Positions 55,295-62,986 of a stretch of 64,000 bases of DNA are shown in pieces. Below the pieces are notes generated by a model, which had not been told where the DNA came from, ran no database searches, and saw only the letters and a program-made list of their open reading frames with translations. Numbering within the stretch: position 1 is the stretch's first letter; each line of letters begins with the position of its first letter. Origin of the DNA: Anaerolineaceae bacterium (GTDB taxonomy: Bacteria > Chloroflexota > Anaerolineae > Anaerolineales > Anaerolineaceae); the NCBI GenBank assembly GCA_029975475.1, contig JARKPB010000008.1:310001-374000 (forward strand), in the 5' to 3' direction. Position numbers and translations under genes: made by a program.

Positions 55295-56422
55295 ATGATG
55301 AAAAAAACAGAGACCAGAACCAATATGAGCCGCAGGGATTTTCTAAAATGGGGCGCGGCTGGAATCGCCGCCGCTGCGGGCGGTTATGTATTGTACGAGT
55401 ACGCTCCGTGGCTCAGTTATACCAACCAGGCGGATCAGACCTGGTTTATGGATAATCCCGCTGAGGGAAGCGCGAACCCGTTCTACGCGATGGTGCATTC
55501 GGCGACCCTGGCTGCCAACGGGCACAATACCCAGCCGTGGACCTTTCATTTGACCGACGCGGGTATAGACATCGTTCCGGACTTCAGCCGTCGGTTAGCG
55601 GTCGTGGATCCGAATGACCGGGAGTTATGGATCAGCTTGGGGTGCGCGCTGGAGAATTTGCTGCTCGCAGCGCAGGCTGGCGGGTTTACAGCCGCGGTGA
55701 ATTATCCAGATTCGACCGAAACGATCTCCGTCCAGCTGACCGCGGGTGACAAATATGCCAGCCCGCTCTATCAGGCGATTTCCACACGGCAAAATACACG
55801 CTCTGAATATGACGGCCGCTTAATACCCAATGATCAATACGACGCCATACAGGCTTTGCTGCTCGAGCCGGGGGTGATGTTGAAAACCGCTCCCACGCCC
55901 GAAGATATGAAAGTTCTGGATGAATATGTGCGGGAAGGCAACCGGATTCAATATGGAGACCCGGCCTTTCTGGATGAGTTGATTTTCTGGCTGCGATTTA
56001 ATAAAAAAGAAGCCTTAAAGACTATGGACGGCCTGTATTCGCGCTGCTCTGGAAACCCGGAAGTGCCGCGCTGGCTGGGAAAAAGCTTTGTTCAGGGCAC
56101 CAAACCCGAGCAGCAAGCCGATGCGGATTCGAAAAAATTGATGAGCTCGGGCGGAGCCGTGGTCATTTCAACCGAACAGGATGCCCCTTCCGCCTGGGTG
56201 CGGGCCGGCCAGGTGTACCAGCGTCTGGCGCTTCAACTGACTGTGTTTGGGGTCAAATCCGCCTTTCTGAACCAACCCATTGAAGTCGTCTCCCTGCGAT
56301 CTCAATTTCAATCCGCTTTTGGTCTGGGCAGCGCTTTGCCGCAGCTGCTGATGCGCTACGGGTATGCCGATGCTCTGCCGCGCTCGCTGCGCCGCCCGGT
56401 GACGGAAGTAATCAAAGCTTAG
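55295..56422 (+). CDS. Tat-exported nitroreductase-like (Acg family) flavoprotein
   Basis: 375-residue protein with a twin-arginine signal (SRRDFLKWGAAGIAAAAGGYVLY) for folded export. The mature part matches the Acg-type nitroreductase family: MVHSATLAANGHNTQPWTF near residue 75, ELWISLGCALENLLLAAQAGGF near 105, and the QVYQRLALQLTVFGVKSAFLNQPIE block near 310. Two adjacent ATG codons (55295 and 55298) could start it; AAGGA fits either. A flavin cofactor is likely from the family. The usual partners are unknown, so the reaction is not assigned. Confidence 0.85.
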   Translation: MMKKTETRTNMSRRDFLKWGAAGIAAAAGGYVLYEYAPWLSYTNQADQTWFMDNPAEGSANPFYAMVHSATLAANGHNTQPWTFHLTDAGIDIVPDFSRRLAVVDPNDRELWISLGCALENLLLAAQAGGFTAAVNYPDSTETISVQLTAGDKYASPLYQAISTRQNTRSEYDGRLIPNDQYDAIQALLLEPGVMLKTAPTPEDMKVLDEYVREGNRIQYGDPAFLDELIFWLRFNKKEALKTMDGLYSRCSGNPEVPRWLGKSFVQGTKPEQQADADSKKLMSSGGAVVISTEQDAPSAWVRAGQVYQRLALQLTVFGVKSAFLNQPIEVVSLRSQFQSAFGLGSALPQLLMRYGYADALPRSLRRPVTEVIKA

Positions 56423-56942
56423 GAGGCCAACAACCTGCGCAGGGATATGGGCCGTTACACGGTTGTTACAGGAACGCGCTGCGCTGAAAACGCACCTGGC
56501 AGCCTGTTTCGCCGGAGTGTGTGCGTTGCAACAACAACGCGGAATCGACCGGGCGCTGATTGACGCGCTGGCTTTTTTCCCTGCATTTTTGAAGACCTCG
56601 CGCGGCGATTGTCTTCAATTCGTTCCAGAGGATCGGGAAAGCGCTCATTCCCTGCTCGGCGCGTAAACTGACCGGGGTCACCGCGTGTAACAGCGGTCGC
56701 TGCCTGCTGCAGGCTGCGGACGTTCCTCTAATTCTGTTCTTTTACCCAGCGCCGCCGCGTGCCAGCCACCTGCGCTTGATCCTTCATGTGAATCAACTGG
56801 GCGCGGTTGTCGCTGCGGCGGTTTCCGTTTTTTCTTCTCTGCTCGAAAGGTATCTGGCTTTGCTGTACCGGCGCGTCCAGCGGCTGTCAGGGTGTGTGAC
56901 AATCTCCATCCGGAAGAAGAATACGCATCGCTGGTAAGGCGG
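56423..56942. other. Gap without a supported gene; possible decayed coding sequence
   Basis: About 520 nt separate the nitroreductase-like gene and xylB. Plus-strand frames of 67 residues (56463-56666) and about 120 residues (roughly 56580-56937, no start codon) read hydrophobic, protein-like stretches such as LILFFYPAPPRASHLRLIL, but lack ribosome binding sites and motifs. No terminator hairpin was seen. It could be a degraded membrane-protein gene. Confidence 0.3.
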
Positions 56943-58433
56943 TTAATTCCCGCTGGCAGTAAAGGTTGGCCTGAGCGCGGGGTATAACGCCGTATAAAGC
57001 GGATAAGACCTGGCATAGCGCTCTGCTGTTTCCGGATCTGGCCGGGTGATGCCGGTGATCTGGATGGTTTTCTCGCAGGCGTGCTCAACGTCGGGATAAA
57101 AACCTGTCCCGACCGCTGCCAGCAGGGCTGCCCCCAAAGCGGCTCCTTCGGTGGTGTTCACCGTCACCAGTTCGCAGTTAAAAATATCCGCCAGAATTTG
57201 GCGCCAGAGGGATGACCGCGCGCCTCCGCCCGAGATGCGCACCTGCTCGATGGATGCCAGGCCGGAGGATTTCATCAGTTCAAAGGAGTCCTTCAGCCCG
57301 TAAGCCACGCCTTCCAACACCGCGCGGGTGCAGTGCGCCAGGGTGTGTCTGACGGTCAGACCGCAAAAAGCAGCCCTGGCCAGCGGGTCGGGATGCGGCG
57401 TGCGTTCTCCGGTCAGGTACGGCAGGAAGAACAAGCCGTCGGAGCCGGGCGAGATTTTTTCCGCCGGTAGCAGCAGGTCGTCAAAGGATAACCCCGGGGT
57501 GAACGTATCGCGGTACCAGCGCAATGAACCGGCCGCGCTCAGCATGACACCCATCAGGTGCCATTTGTCGGGGACGGCGTGGCAGAAGGCATGCAAACGT
57601 CCCTGAGGCTCAATAATAGGTCCATCCGTGCTGGCAAAGACAACGCCGCTGGTACCCAGCGTCAACGCGATGATGCCCTGCTTCACCGCGCCCACCCCCA
57701 CCGCCTGGGCGGCCTGATCTCCGCCGCCGGCGACCACAGGTGTGCCGGCGGCCAGCCCCGTCTCACGGGCGGCAGCCTCGGTCACATACCCGGTGATTTG
57801 CGGCCCTTCAAACAACTCGGGCATCCAGGCGCGGGGAATCGCGAGCGCTTCTAATACCTCATCCGACCAGGTGCGGTTCCGCAGGTCCATCAACACCGTG
57901 CCGGCCCCATCCGCCTTATCCATCGCGTAGCCGGCGGTGAGCTGGAGGCGCACATAATCTTTTGGCAGGAGCACATGCGCTGCGCGGGCGAACAAATCCG
58001 GCTCATTTTCCCGCACCCAGAGCAATTTTGGCGCGGTAAAACCGGCAAGCGCAAGGTTGCCGGTGATTTGGGTGAACCGCTCTTTACCGATCAAGCGGTG
58101 AATTTCATCGCACTGGGCCTGAGTGCGCTGGTCGTTCCATAAAATCGCCGGACGCAGCGGTTTGCCGCGCTCATCCAGAAGCACCAGGCCGTGCATTTGC
58201 CCGGTCAATCCGACGGCGGCAATTTCATTGTTTGGGATTCCGGTTTTTTCTAAAACCGCCCGAATTGCCTGCCGGGCTCCCTGCCACCATAAATCGGGCT
58301 GCTGCTCGCTCCACAGCGGTCTGGGAGTCTCAAAAGCGTATTCGCTGGCTGCGCTGCCGACCACGCGACCGGCTTCATCAGCGATCAGCGCTTTGGTGGC
58401 GGTGGTGGACACATCCATGCCGAGAAAATACAT
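56943..58433 (-). CDS. xylB: Xylulokinase
   Basis: FGGY-family kinase of 496 residues that phosphorylates D-xylulose to xylulose 5-phosphate, entering the pentose phosphate pathway. The N-terminal GMDVSTTATKALIAD phosphate loop, AAVGLTGQMHGLVLLDERG, the ILWNDQRTQAQ segment, and the ATP-site motifs TLGTSGVVF and ISGGGARSSLWRQILADIF are all present. GGAGGGGTC precedes the ATG. No xylose isomerase is adjacent. Related FGGY kinases with other sugars cannot be fully excluded. Confidence 0.93.
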   Translation of the reverse strand: MYFLGMDVSTTATKALIADEAGRVVGSAASEYAFETPRPLWSEQQPDLWWQGARQAIRAVLEKTGIPNNEIAAVGLTGQMHGLVLLDERGKPLRPAILWNDQRTQAQCDEIHRLIGKERFTQITGNLALAGFTAPKLLWVRENEPDLFARAAHVLLPKDYVRLQLTAGYAMDKADGAGTVLMDLRNRTWSDEVLEALAIPRAWMPELFEGPQITGYVTEAAARETGLAAGTPVVAGGGDQAAQAVGVGAVKQGIIALTLGTSGVVFASTDGPIIEPQGRLHAFCHAVPDKWHLMGVMLSAAGSLRWYRDTFTPGLSFDDLLLPAEKISPGSDGLFFLPYLTGERTPHPDPLARAAFCGLTVRHTLAHCTRAVLEGVAYGLKDSFELMKSSGLASIEQVRISGGGARSSLWRQILADIFNCELVTVNTTEGAALGAALLAAVGTGFYPDVEHACEKTIQITGITRPDPETAERYARSYPLYTALYPALRPTFTASGN

Positions 58434-58899
58434 GACCCCTCCTGATGGAAAATGATGAACGAATCGATAAAACAGATCAACGGTTTACTGATCCAGGCGA
58501 TCATCGCTGTTACCCAGGGCGGCGGCCGTTTTCCGAACAATGAACTGTCTTTTTAAGTTGGCGGCTTTTTCGGGGGAAAAAGAGGCTGGATACTGTTTGG
58601 AGGCAGAACCTTGGGCGTCGATCTGATTTAGTATAGCCTGTTTTCTGGATCGGCGTTAAAACGGGCGGAATTTCTATCTGATTGTTTGATCGCATCTATC
58701 ATCGCGCGTAGACTTTTATCTTGATGATCTTCACTGCGCCCTGGAAGCATGTGTCCAGGAATCATCCAGGTTGATAGCAGAAATCAACTTATTTTCCCGC
58801 TTCAGCCAGAGAAGCAACAGCGCAAAACCCGTATTGCCACTTGTCAGTTCGCGTTTCTTTCTGTATTCCGTTGTACAATCAGGCGCAGGAGATATGGCT
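58434..58899. other. Intergenic region between xylB and rhomboid gene
   Basis: About 465 nt with no supported gene. It holds the divergent upstream regions of xylB and the rhomboid gene, including TACAAT at 58874-58879 as a possible -10 box for the latter. A weak AT-rich hairpin at 58770-58788 was judged unlikely to be a terminator. Confidence 0.4.
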
Positions 58900-59586
58900 A
58901 TGATTCCAATTCGCGATGAAAATCCAACCCGACGCTTCCCGGTGGTCAATTATCTTTTGATCTTGATGAACATGCTGGTCTTCATCTGGCAGCTAAGCCT
59001 GGGACCTCAGGGAGAAAATGCCCTGTACGCGATGGCGTTAATCCCGGCGAAATTTCTCAGCGGGATAAATTTGAGCAATGTCGGGTCGATTTTTACCAGC
59101 ATGTTTATGCATGCCGGACTGGCGCATATCCTTGGAAACATGCTTTATCTGTGGATTTTTGGCGATAACGTGGAAGACGCGCTGGGGCATTTTCGGTATT
59201 TGCTTTTCTATCTGGCAGGGGGCGTGGCGGCTTCGCTGACGCACGTTTTCCTCTACCCGACCTCCACCGTTCCGACTGTGGGCGCCAGCGGCGCGATCGC
59301 GGCTGTGCTGGGCGCTTATTTGCTGCTGTTTCCCAACCGCAGGGTGGTTACGCTGATCCCACTGGGCTTTTTTATTCAATTCGCCCGCATCCCGGCGGTG
59401 GTTGTCCTGGGGTTGTGGTTTGTTCTGCAGTTATTCCAGGGAACGATGGCGCTCGGCATGCAGCAGCTCGGCGGGGTGGCTTTCTGGGCGCATATCGGCG
59501 GTTTTGTCTTTGGCATGGTTTTCGGCCCATTGCTGCGCCGGCCGCAGCCGCCTGTTTCATACTACCAGCACTGGAGCCGCTACTAG
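58900..59586 (+). CDS. Rhomboid-family intramembrane serine protease
   Basis: Membrane protease of 228 residues with six or seven helices. The N-terminus MIPIRDENPTRRFPVVNYLLI is typical of Chloroflexota rhomboids. The catalytic Ser lies in VGASGAIAAVLGAYLLL, the His in AHIGGFVFGMVFG, and the Asn/His cluster in FMHAGLAHILGNMLYLWIFGDNVED. The ATG at 58900 has AGGAG 8 nt upstream; the ATG at 58894 is too close to it. Substrates are unknown. It is a single-gene unit. Confidence 0.93.
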   Translation: MIPIRDENPTRRFPVVNYLLILMNMLVFIWQLSLGPQGENALYAMALIPAKFLSGINLSNVGSIFTSMFMHAGLAHILGNMLYLWIFGDNVEDALGHFRYLLFYLAGGVAASLTHVFLYPTSTVPTVGASGAIAAVLGAYLLLFPNRRVVTLIPLGFFIQFARIPAVVVLGLWFVLQLFQGTMALGMQQLGGVAFWAHIGGFVFGMVFGPLLRRPQPPVSYYQHWSRY

Positions 59587-59721
59587 TCTTTTTTTGCGAA
59601 ATCCCATTTGGGGAATTGATTGATTCACCCCGGCACTTTTGGGTTAGGGGTGTTCGCTTAAATTCTGCAATGCTTCAAGCTGCGCGGGCTCACTGACTTA
59701 ATTAAAAACAAAGGCTCTTGC

Positions 59722-59750
59722 TTGCTTCCACTAAGGTTTTTCGGTAAAAT
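59722..59750 (+). promoter_or_regulatory. Promoter of a probably leaderless arsR transcript
   Basis: TTGCTT (59722-59727), 17 nt, TAAAAT (59745-59750). The ATG at 59757 coincides with the expected +1 and has no ribosome binding site. Confidence 0.55.
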
Positions 59751-59756
59751 ACATTC

Positions 59757-60179
59757 ATGCCGACGAATATATCCTCAGATTGGGCTCCAAAAGCGGCCAG
59801 TTTTTTTGCGCTTATCGGACAGCCGGTTCGGCTGCAACTGCTGGCGATCATGGCCGCGCAGGAGGCCTGTGTGTGTCATTTTGAAGCCGTGCTCGGTTTG
59901 CGGCAGGCGGTGATATCCCAGCACCTGATGCTGCTGCGCCGGGCGGGATTGGTAAAAACCCGCCGTGACGGCCGAAACGTTTTTTACCAGCTGGTCAACC
60001 CGGACCTGATCCCCTGGATCAAATCCGCGCTTGTCCTCAGCGGCGAATCGGAAGAGATGCTTCAGCCGCTGGGAAAACGGCCGGTTGAAGGTTGCCCCTG
60101 CTCGCAATGTAATCCCGGTGTGCCCGAATTTTCCTGCCAGGGATTGCATCCCAAACCATCATCCTCTAATCCCCGATAA
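59757..60179 (+). CDS. arsR: ArsR/SmtB-family metalloregulator
   Basis: 140-residue winged-helix repressor. The metal-sensing ELCVC-type box reads [31 protein letters not shown] (Cys38 and Cys40), the arrangement of As(III)-responsive ArsR proteins. The C-terminus adds a cysteine-rich tail (CPCSQC and a further Cys in EFSCQG) that could provide extra thiolate ligands. It lies directly before the acr3 arsenite exporter, so it probably represses both genes until arsenite binds. The transcript appears leaderless. Confidence 0.92.
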   Translation: MPTNISSDWAPKAASFFALIGQPVRLQLLAIMAAQEACVCHFEAVLGLRQAVISQHLMLLRRAGLVKTRRDGRNVFYQLVNPDLIPWIKSALVLSGESEEMLQPLGKRPVEGCPCSQCNPGVPEFSCQGLHPKPSSSNPR

Positions 60180-60195
60180 AAATATGGAGAACAAA

Positions 60196-61284
60196 ATGGC
60201 TGAACAAAGCGTCACCCGAAAACTGTCCTTCCTTGACCGCTACCTTACGGTGTGGATATTTTTAGCGATGGCGGTCGGTGTGGGGATCGGCTACCTGATT
60301 CCCGACAGCGTGGCCGCTTTCAATCAGGCGGTCTCGGTGGACACAACCAACATCCCGATCGCCATTGGCCTCATATTAATGATGTATCCGCCGCTGGCAA
60401 AGGTGCATTATGATGAACTCGGGAAAGTATTTCGCAATGTGAAAGTGCTGGGTCTTTCGCTGCTGCAAAACTGGATCATCGGCCCGGTGTTCATGTTCGG
60501 CCTGGCGGTGATCTTCCTGCGCAATTACCCTGAATATATGGCCGGTTTGATCATGATCGGCCTCGCCCGCTGTATCGCCATGGTGATAGTCTGGAACGAA
60601 CTGGCAAAAGGCGACACCGATTACGCTGCCGGTCTGGTCGCATTTAATTCCATCTTCCAGGTGCTGTTTTTTAGCGTTTATGCGTATGTATTTATCACTG
60701 TGCTGCCAGGGTGGCTTGGGCTGCAAAGTCAGGTGGTTAACGTCAAGATCGGGGATATTGCCGAATCGGTTTTCATCTACCTCGGGATCCCGTTCATCGC
60801 CGGTTTCATCACCAATCGGGTTTTAACCCGGGTAAAAGGAAAAGACTGGTATTACCGCGTCTTTATCCCCAAAATCAGCCCGATCACGCTGATTGCCTTG
60901 CTTTTTACCATCCTGGTCATGTTCTCATTGAAAGGCAATTTAATCGTCAGCATTCCCCTGGATGTTGTCCGCGTTGCCATCCCGCTGTTGATCTATTTTG
61001 TCGGTATGTTTTTGGTCAGTTTCCTGCTGGGCAGGCTGGTCGGCGCCAATTACAAACAAAACACCACCCTGTCCTTTACTGCGGCGAGCAACAATTTTGA
61101 ACTCGCCATCGCGGTTGCAGTGGCCGTTTTTGGCCTGAGTTCCGGTCAGGCATTCGCCGCGGTGATTGGTCCGCTGGTTGAAGTTCCGGTGATGATTGGC
61201 CTGGTGAATGTGGCCTTCTGGCTCCAGAAACGTTTTTATAAAGACCAGCTGGAACAGGGAATTCCGAAGGCGGAAATCTGTTAG
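60196..61284 (+). CDS. acr3: Arsenite efflux transporter of the ACR3 family
   Basis: Ten-helix membrane exporter of 362 residues that expels arsenite, and sometimes antimonite. Family blocks are [57 protein letters not shown] with the conserved Cys, and [23 protein letters not shown] near the end. The start is the ATG at 60196 with GGAGA 6 nt upstream; the ATG at 60184 is an alternative. It follows arsR by 17 nt, forming an arsenic-resistance operon without arsenate reductase. A terminator follows. Confidence 0.97.
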   Translation: MAEQSVTRKLSFLDRYLTVWIFLAMAVGVGIGYLIPDSVAAFNQAVSVDTTNIPIAIGLILMMYPPLAKVHYDELGKVFRNVKVLGLSLLQNWIIGPVFMFGLAVIFLRNYPEYMAGLIMIGLARCIAMVIVWNELAKGDTDYAAGLVAFNSIFQVLFFSVYAYVFITVLPGWLGLQSQVVNVKIGDIAESVFIYLGIPFIAGFITNRVLTRVKGKDWYYRVFIPKISPITLIALLFTILVMFSLKGNLIVSIPLDVVRVAIPLLIYFVGMFLVSFLLGRLVGANYKQNTTLSFTAASNNFELAIAVAVAVFGLSSGQAFAAVIGPLVEVPVMIGLVNVAFWLQKRFYKDQLEQGIPKAEIC

Positions 61285-61304
61285 TCCATGCTGCATCTGA
61301 TGTG

Positions 61305-61342
61305 CAGGCGGCTTTCTGGGATCAGAAGCCGCCTGTGTTTTT
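61305..61342 (+). terminator. Rho-independent terminator after acr3
   Basis: CAGGCGGCTTTCTG pairs with CAGAAGCCGCCTG apart from one bulged T, with a GGAT loop and a following run of T residues. Confidence 0.85.
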
Positions 61343-61346
61343 CATA

Positions 61347-61375
61347 TTGACTTCATAAAATATTGGTAATATAAT
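61347..61375 (+). promoter_or_regulatory. Strong sigma70-type promoter of the osmC-like gene
   Basis: TTGACT (61347-61352), 17 nt, TATAAT (61370-61375). About 40 nt of AT-rich leader with AAAAGGAG precede the ATG at 61423. Confidence 0.75.
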
Positions 61376-61422
61376 CCTAGCAATGGATATAAATACTAAT
61401 ATAATAGGAAAAGGAGTTTATT

Positions 61423-61857
61423 ATGGCTGTAAAAACTGTACAGGTTGAAGCCACTCAGCTGGATGGTTTCAAGATCGAAGCTCGTTCTCGACAGCATGTC
61501 AGTATTGTGGATCAGACCCAGGCGGGCGGCGGGATGGATGCCGGCCCTTCGCCGCTGGAATATTTGTTTGTGTCCCTGGCTGGCTGCATCATCACGATCG
61601 GTCATATTATTGCCAAGCAGCGCCGGCTGCCAGTCCGCAATATTTCGGTAAAGGTAGAAGGCGAGCTGGATACCGATGTGCTGATGGGTAAAAGTACCGC
61701 GGTTCGTCCTGGTTTTACTGCCATCCGCGTCCACACAAAGATTGATGCGGATATGACGCAGGAGGAAAAAGAAGCCTATCTTAAAGAAATTGACGCGCGC
61801 TGCCCGATCTCGGATAATATCCACAACCTTTCTCCGATTGAGTTTGTGGTGGAATAA
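61423..61857 (+). CDS. OsmC-family protein
   Basis: Cytosolic protein of 144 residues in the OsmC/Ohr superfamily. The two conserved cysteines are Cys55 in SLAGCIITIG and Cys127 in DARCPISDNI; family members with both reduce organic hydroperoxides. The sequence is closer to the general OsmC group than to Ohr, so peroxidase activity is likely but not certain. AAGGAG precedes the ATG and a strong promoter lies upstream. The HTH-cupin-NifX gene follows 18 nt later and may be co-transcribed. Confidence 0.92.
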   Translation: MAVKTVQVEATQLDGFKIEARSRQHVSIVDQTQAGGGMDAGPSPLEYLFVSLAGCIITIGHIIAKQRRLPVRNISVKVEGELDTDVLMGKSTAVRPGFTAIRVHTKIDADMTQEEKEAYLKEIDARCPISDNIHNLSPIEFVVE

Positions 61858-61875
61858 CCCGGGGGTTACTTTGGT

Positions 61876-62910
61876 ATGGTAAAAACTGCGCCGGTGGATC
61901 AGCAGGATCTGTCGATCTCGGTGGGGCAAAGGCTGCGGGAGATACGCACCCGGCTTCGCATTCCTTTACGCGAACTCGCGGACGCCTGCGGTTTAAATAT
62001 CAACACCCTCAGTTTGATCGAAAACGAGCGAACTTCACCTTCGGTCAGCACGCTTCAGCAAATCGCCGCGGCACTGGATGTGCCGGTGACCGCGTTTTTT
62101 GAAACGGGCAAAATTGCCCGGCCAGTTGTAGCCCAGCAGGCGCAATCGCGGTCTGAACGCTGGATTGGGACCACGCAGATGTTCAACCTGACGGAAAATT
62201 TGTCGGGCGGCAGTCTGCAGGCTTTTGTCGCGCGGTTGAAACCAGGCATGGGCAGCGGGGACCGAATGATCGTTCACACCGGTTATGAGTTGGTTTACTG
62301 CCTGAGCGGAAAAATCCGTTACCAGATACAGGATGAAGCATACATCCTGACCGCGGGTGATTCGCTCGCCTTTGAAGCGCGCCTGCCGCATTGCTGGGAA
62401 AACGTTGGAAGGGAAGATACGGAAGTGATCCTGGTATTTTCTTCCATCGACCAGCGGGAAAACACCGGCTGCGAGCACTTTGCGCCAGGTATTTTGAAAA
62501 AGGAGACAAAAATGAAAATCGCGATCATCACGGATGATGGCAAAACTATCAGCCAGCATTTCGGCCGTGCCCAGCATTATCTGATTATCACCCTGGAAGA
62601 TGGTAAAGAGGTATCCCGGGAAATGAAAGATAAACTTGGCCACGGTCAGTTTCATGGAGAACATGAGGATCATGAACAGCACGGCGGGGCTCACGGTCAC
62701 GATGGCGCCGCTCACAACAAACATATCCAGATGGCAGAAGCGATCAAGGATTGCAGTCTGCTGATTTGCGGCGGTATGGGCATGGGGGCTTATGAAAGTA
62801 TGCGCCGGCTAAATATCCAGCCGTTGGTCACGGATCTTCGCACGGTGGATGAAGCTGTGCAAGCTTTTCTGGATGGCAAATTGATCGATCATACCGAACG
62901 GTTACACTAA
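61876..62910 (+). CDS. HTH-XRE/cupin regulator fused to a NifX/NifB-like domain
   Basis: 344-residue composite protein. Residues about 15-75 are an XRE-type HTH (LREIRTRLRIPLRELADACGLNINTLSLIENER). Residues about 95-195 are a cupin sensor domain (GSGDRMIVHTGYELVYCLSGKI). Residues 213-335 match the dinitrogenase iron-molybdenum cofactor (NifX/NifB C-terminal) fold, beginning MKIAIITDDGKTISQHFGRAQHYLI with a His-rich stretch (about 256-282) and CSLLICGGMGMGAYESM. The junction GILKKETK-MKIAI contains an intact AAAGGAG 7 nt before the in-frame ATG at 62512. The C-terminal domain may thus also be made alone, or the gene may derive from two. xdhC follows, which fits a molybdenum link. Confidence 0.88.
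   Translation: MVKTAPVDQQDLSISVGQRLREIRTRLRIPLRELADACGLNINTLSLIENERTSPSVSTLQQIAAALDVPVTAFFETGKIARPVVAQQAQSRSERWIGTTQMFNLTENLSGGSLQAFVARLKPGMGSGDRMIVHTGYELVYCLSGKIRYQIQDEAYILTAGDSLAFEARLPHCWENVGREDTEVILVFSSIDQRENTGCEHFAPGILKKETKMKIAIITDDGKTISQHFGRAQHYLIITLEDGKEVSREMKDKLGHGQFHGEHEDHEQHGGAHGHDGAAHNKHIQMAEAIKDCSLLICGGMGMGAYESMRRLNIQPLVTDLRTVDEAVQAFLDGKLIDHTERLH
62505..62514 (+). promoter_or_regulatory. Internal ribosome binding site and start of the NifX-like domain
   Basis: AAAGGAG lies immediately upstream of ATG 62512-62514, which would start a 132-residue protein equal to a free NifX/NifB-type domain. The frame remains open across the junction, so both the fused and the separate product are possible. 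Confidence 0.5.
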
Positions 62911-62986
62911 ACGATCCTGAAGTCAAACGGTATAATCAGCGGTGGAGCTTTTAGCCTGTCCACCGCTGTTACTTACCTGGAGTCAT

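Noticed and set aside
58770-58788. GTTGAT/ATCAAC hairpin followed by T residues upstream of the rhomboid gene
   Set aside because: The stem is only 6 bp and AT-rich, and no gene ends just before it.
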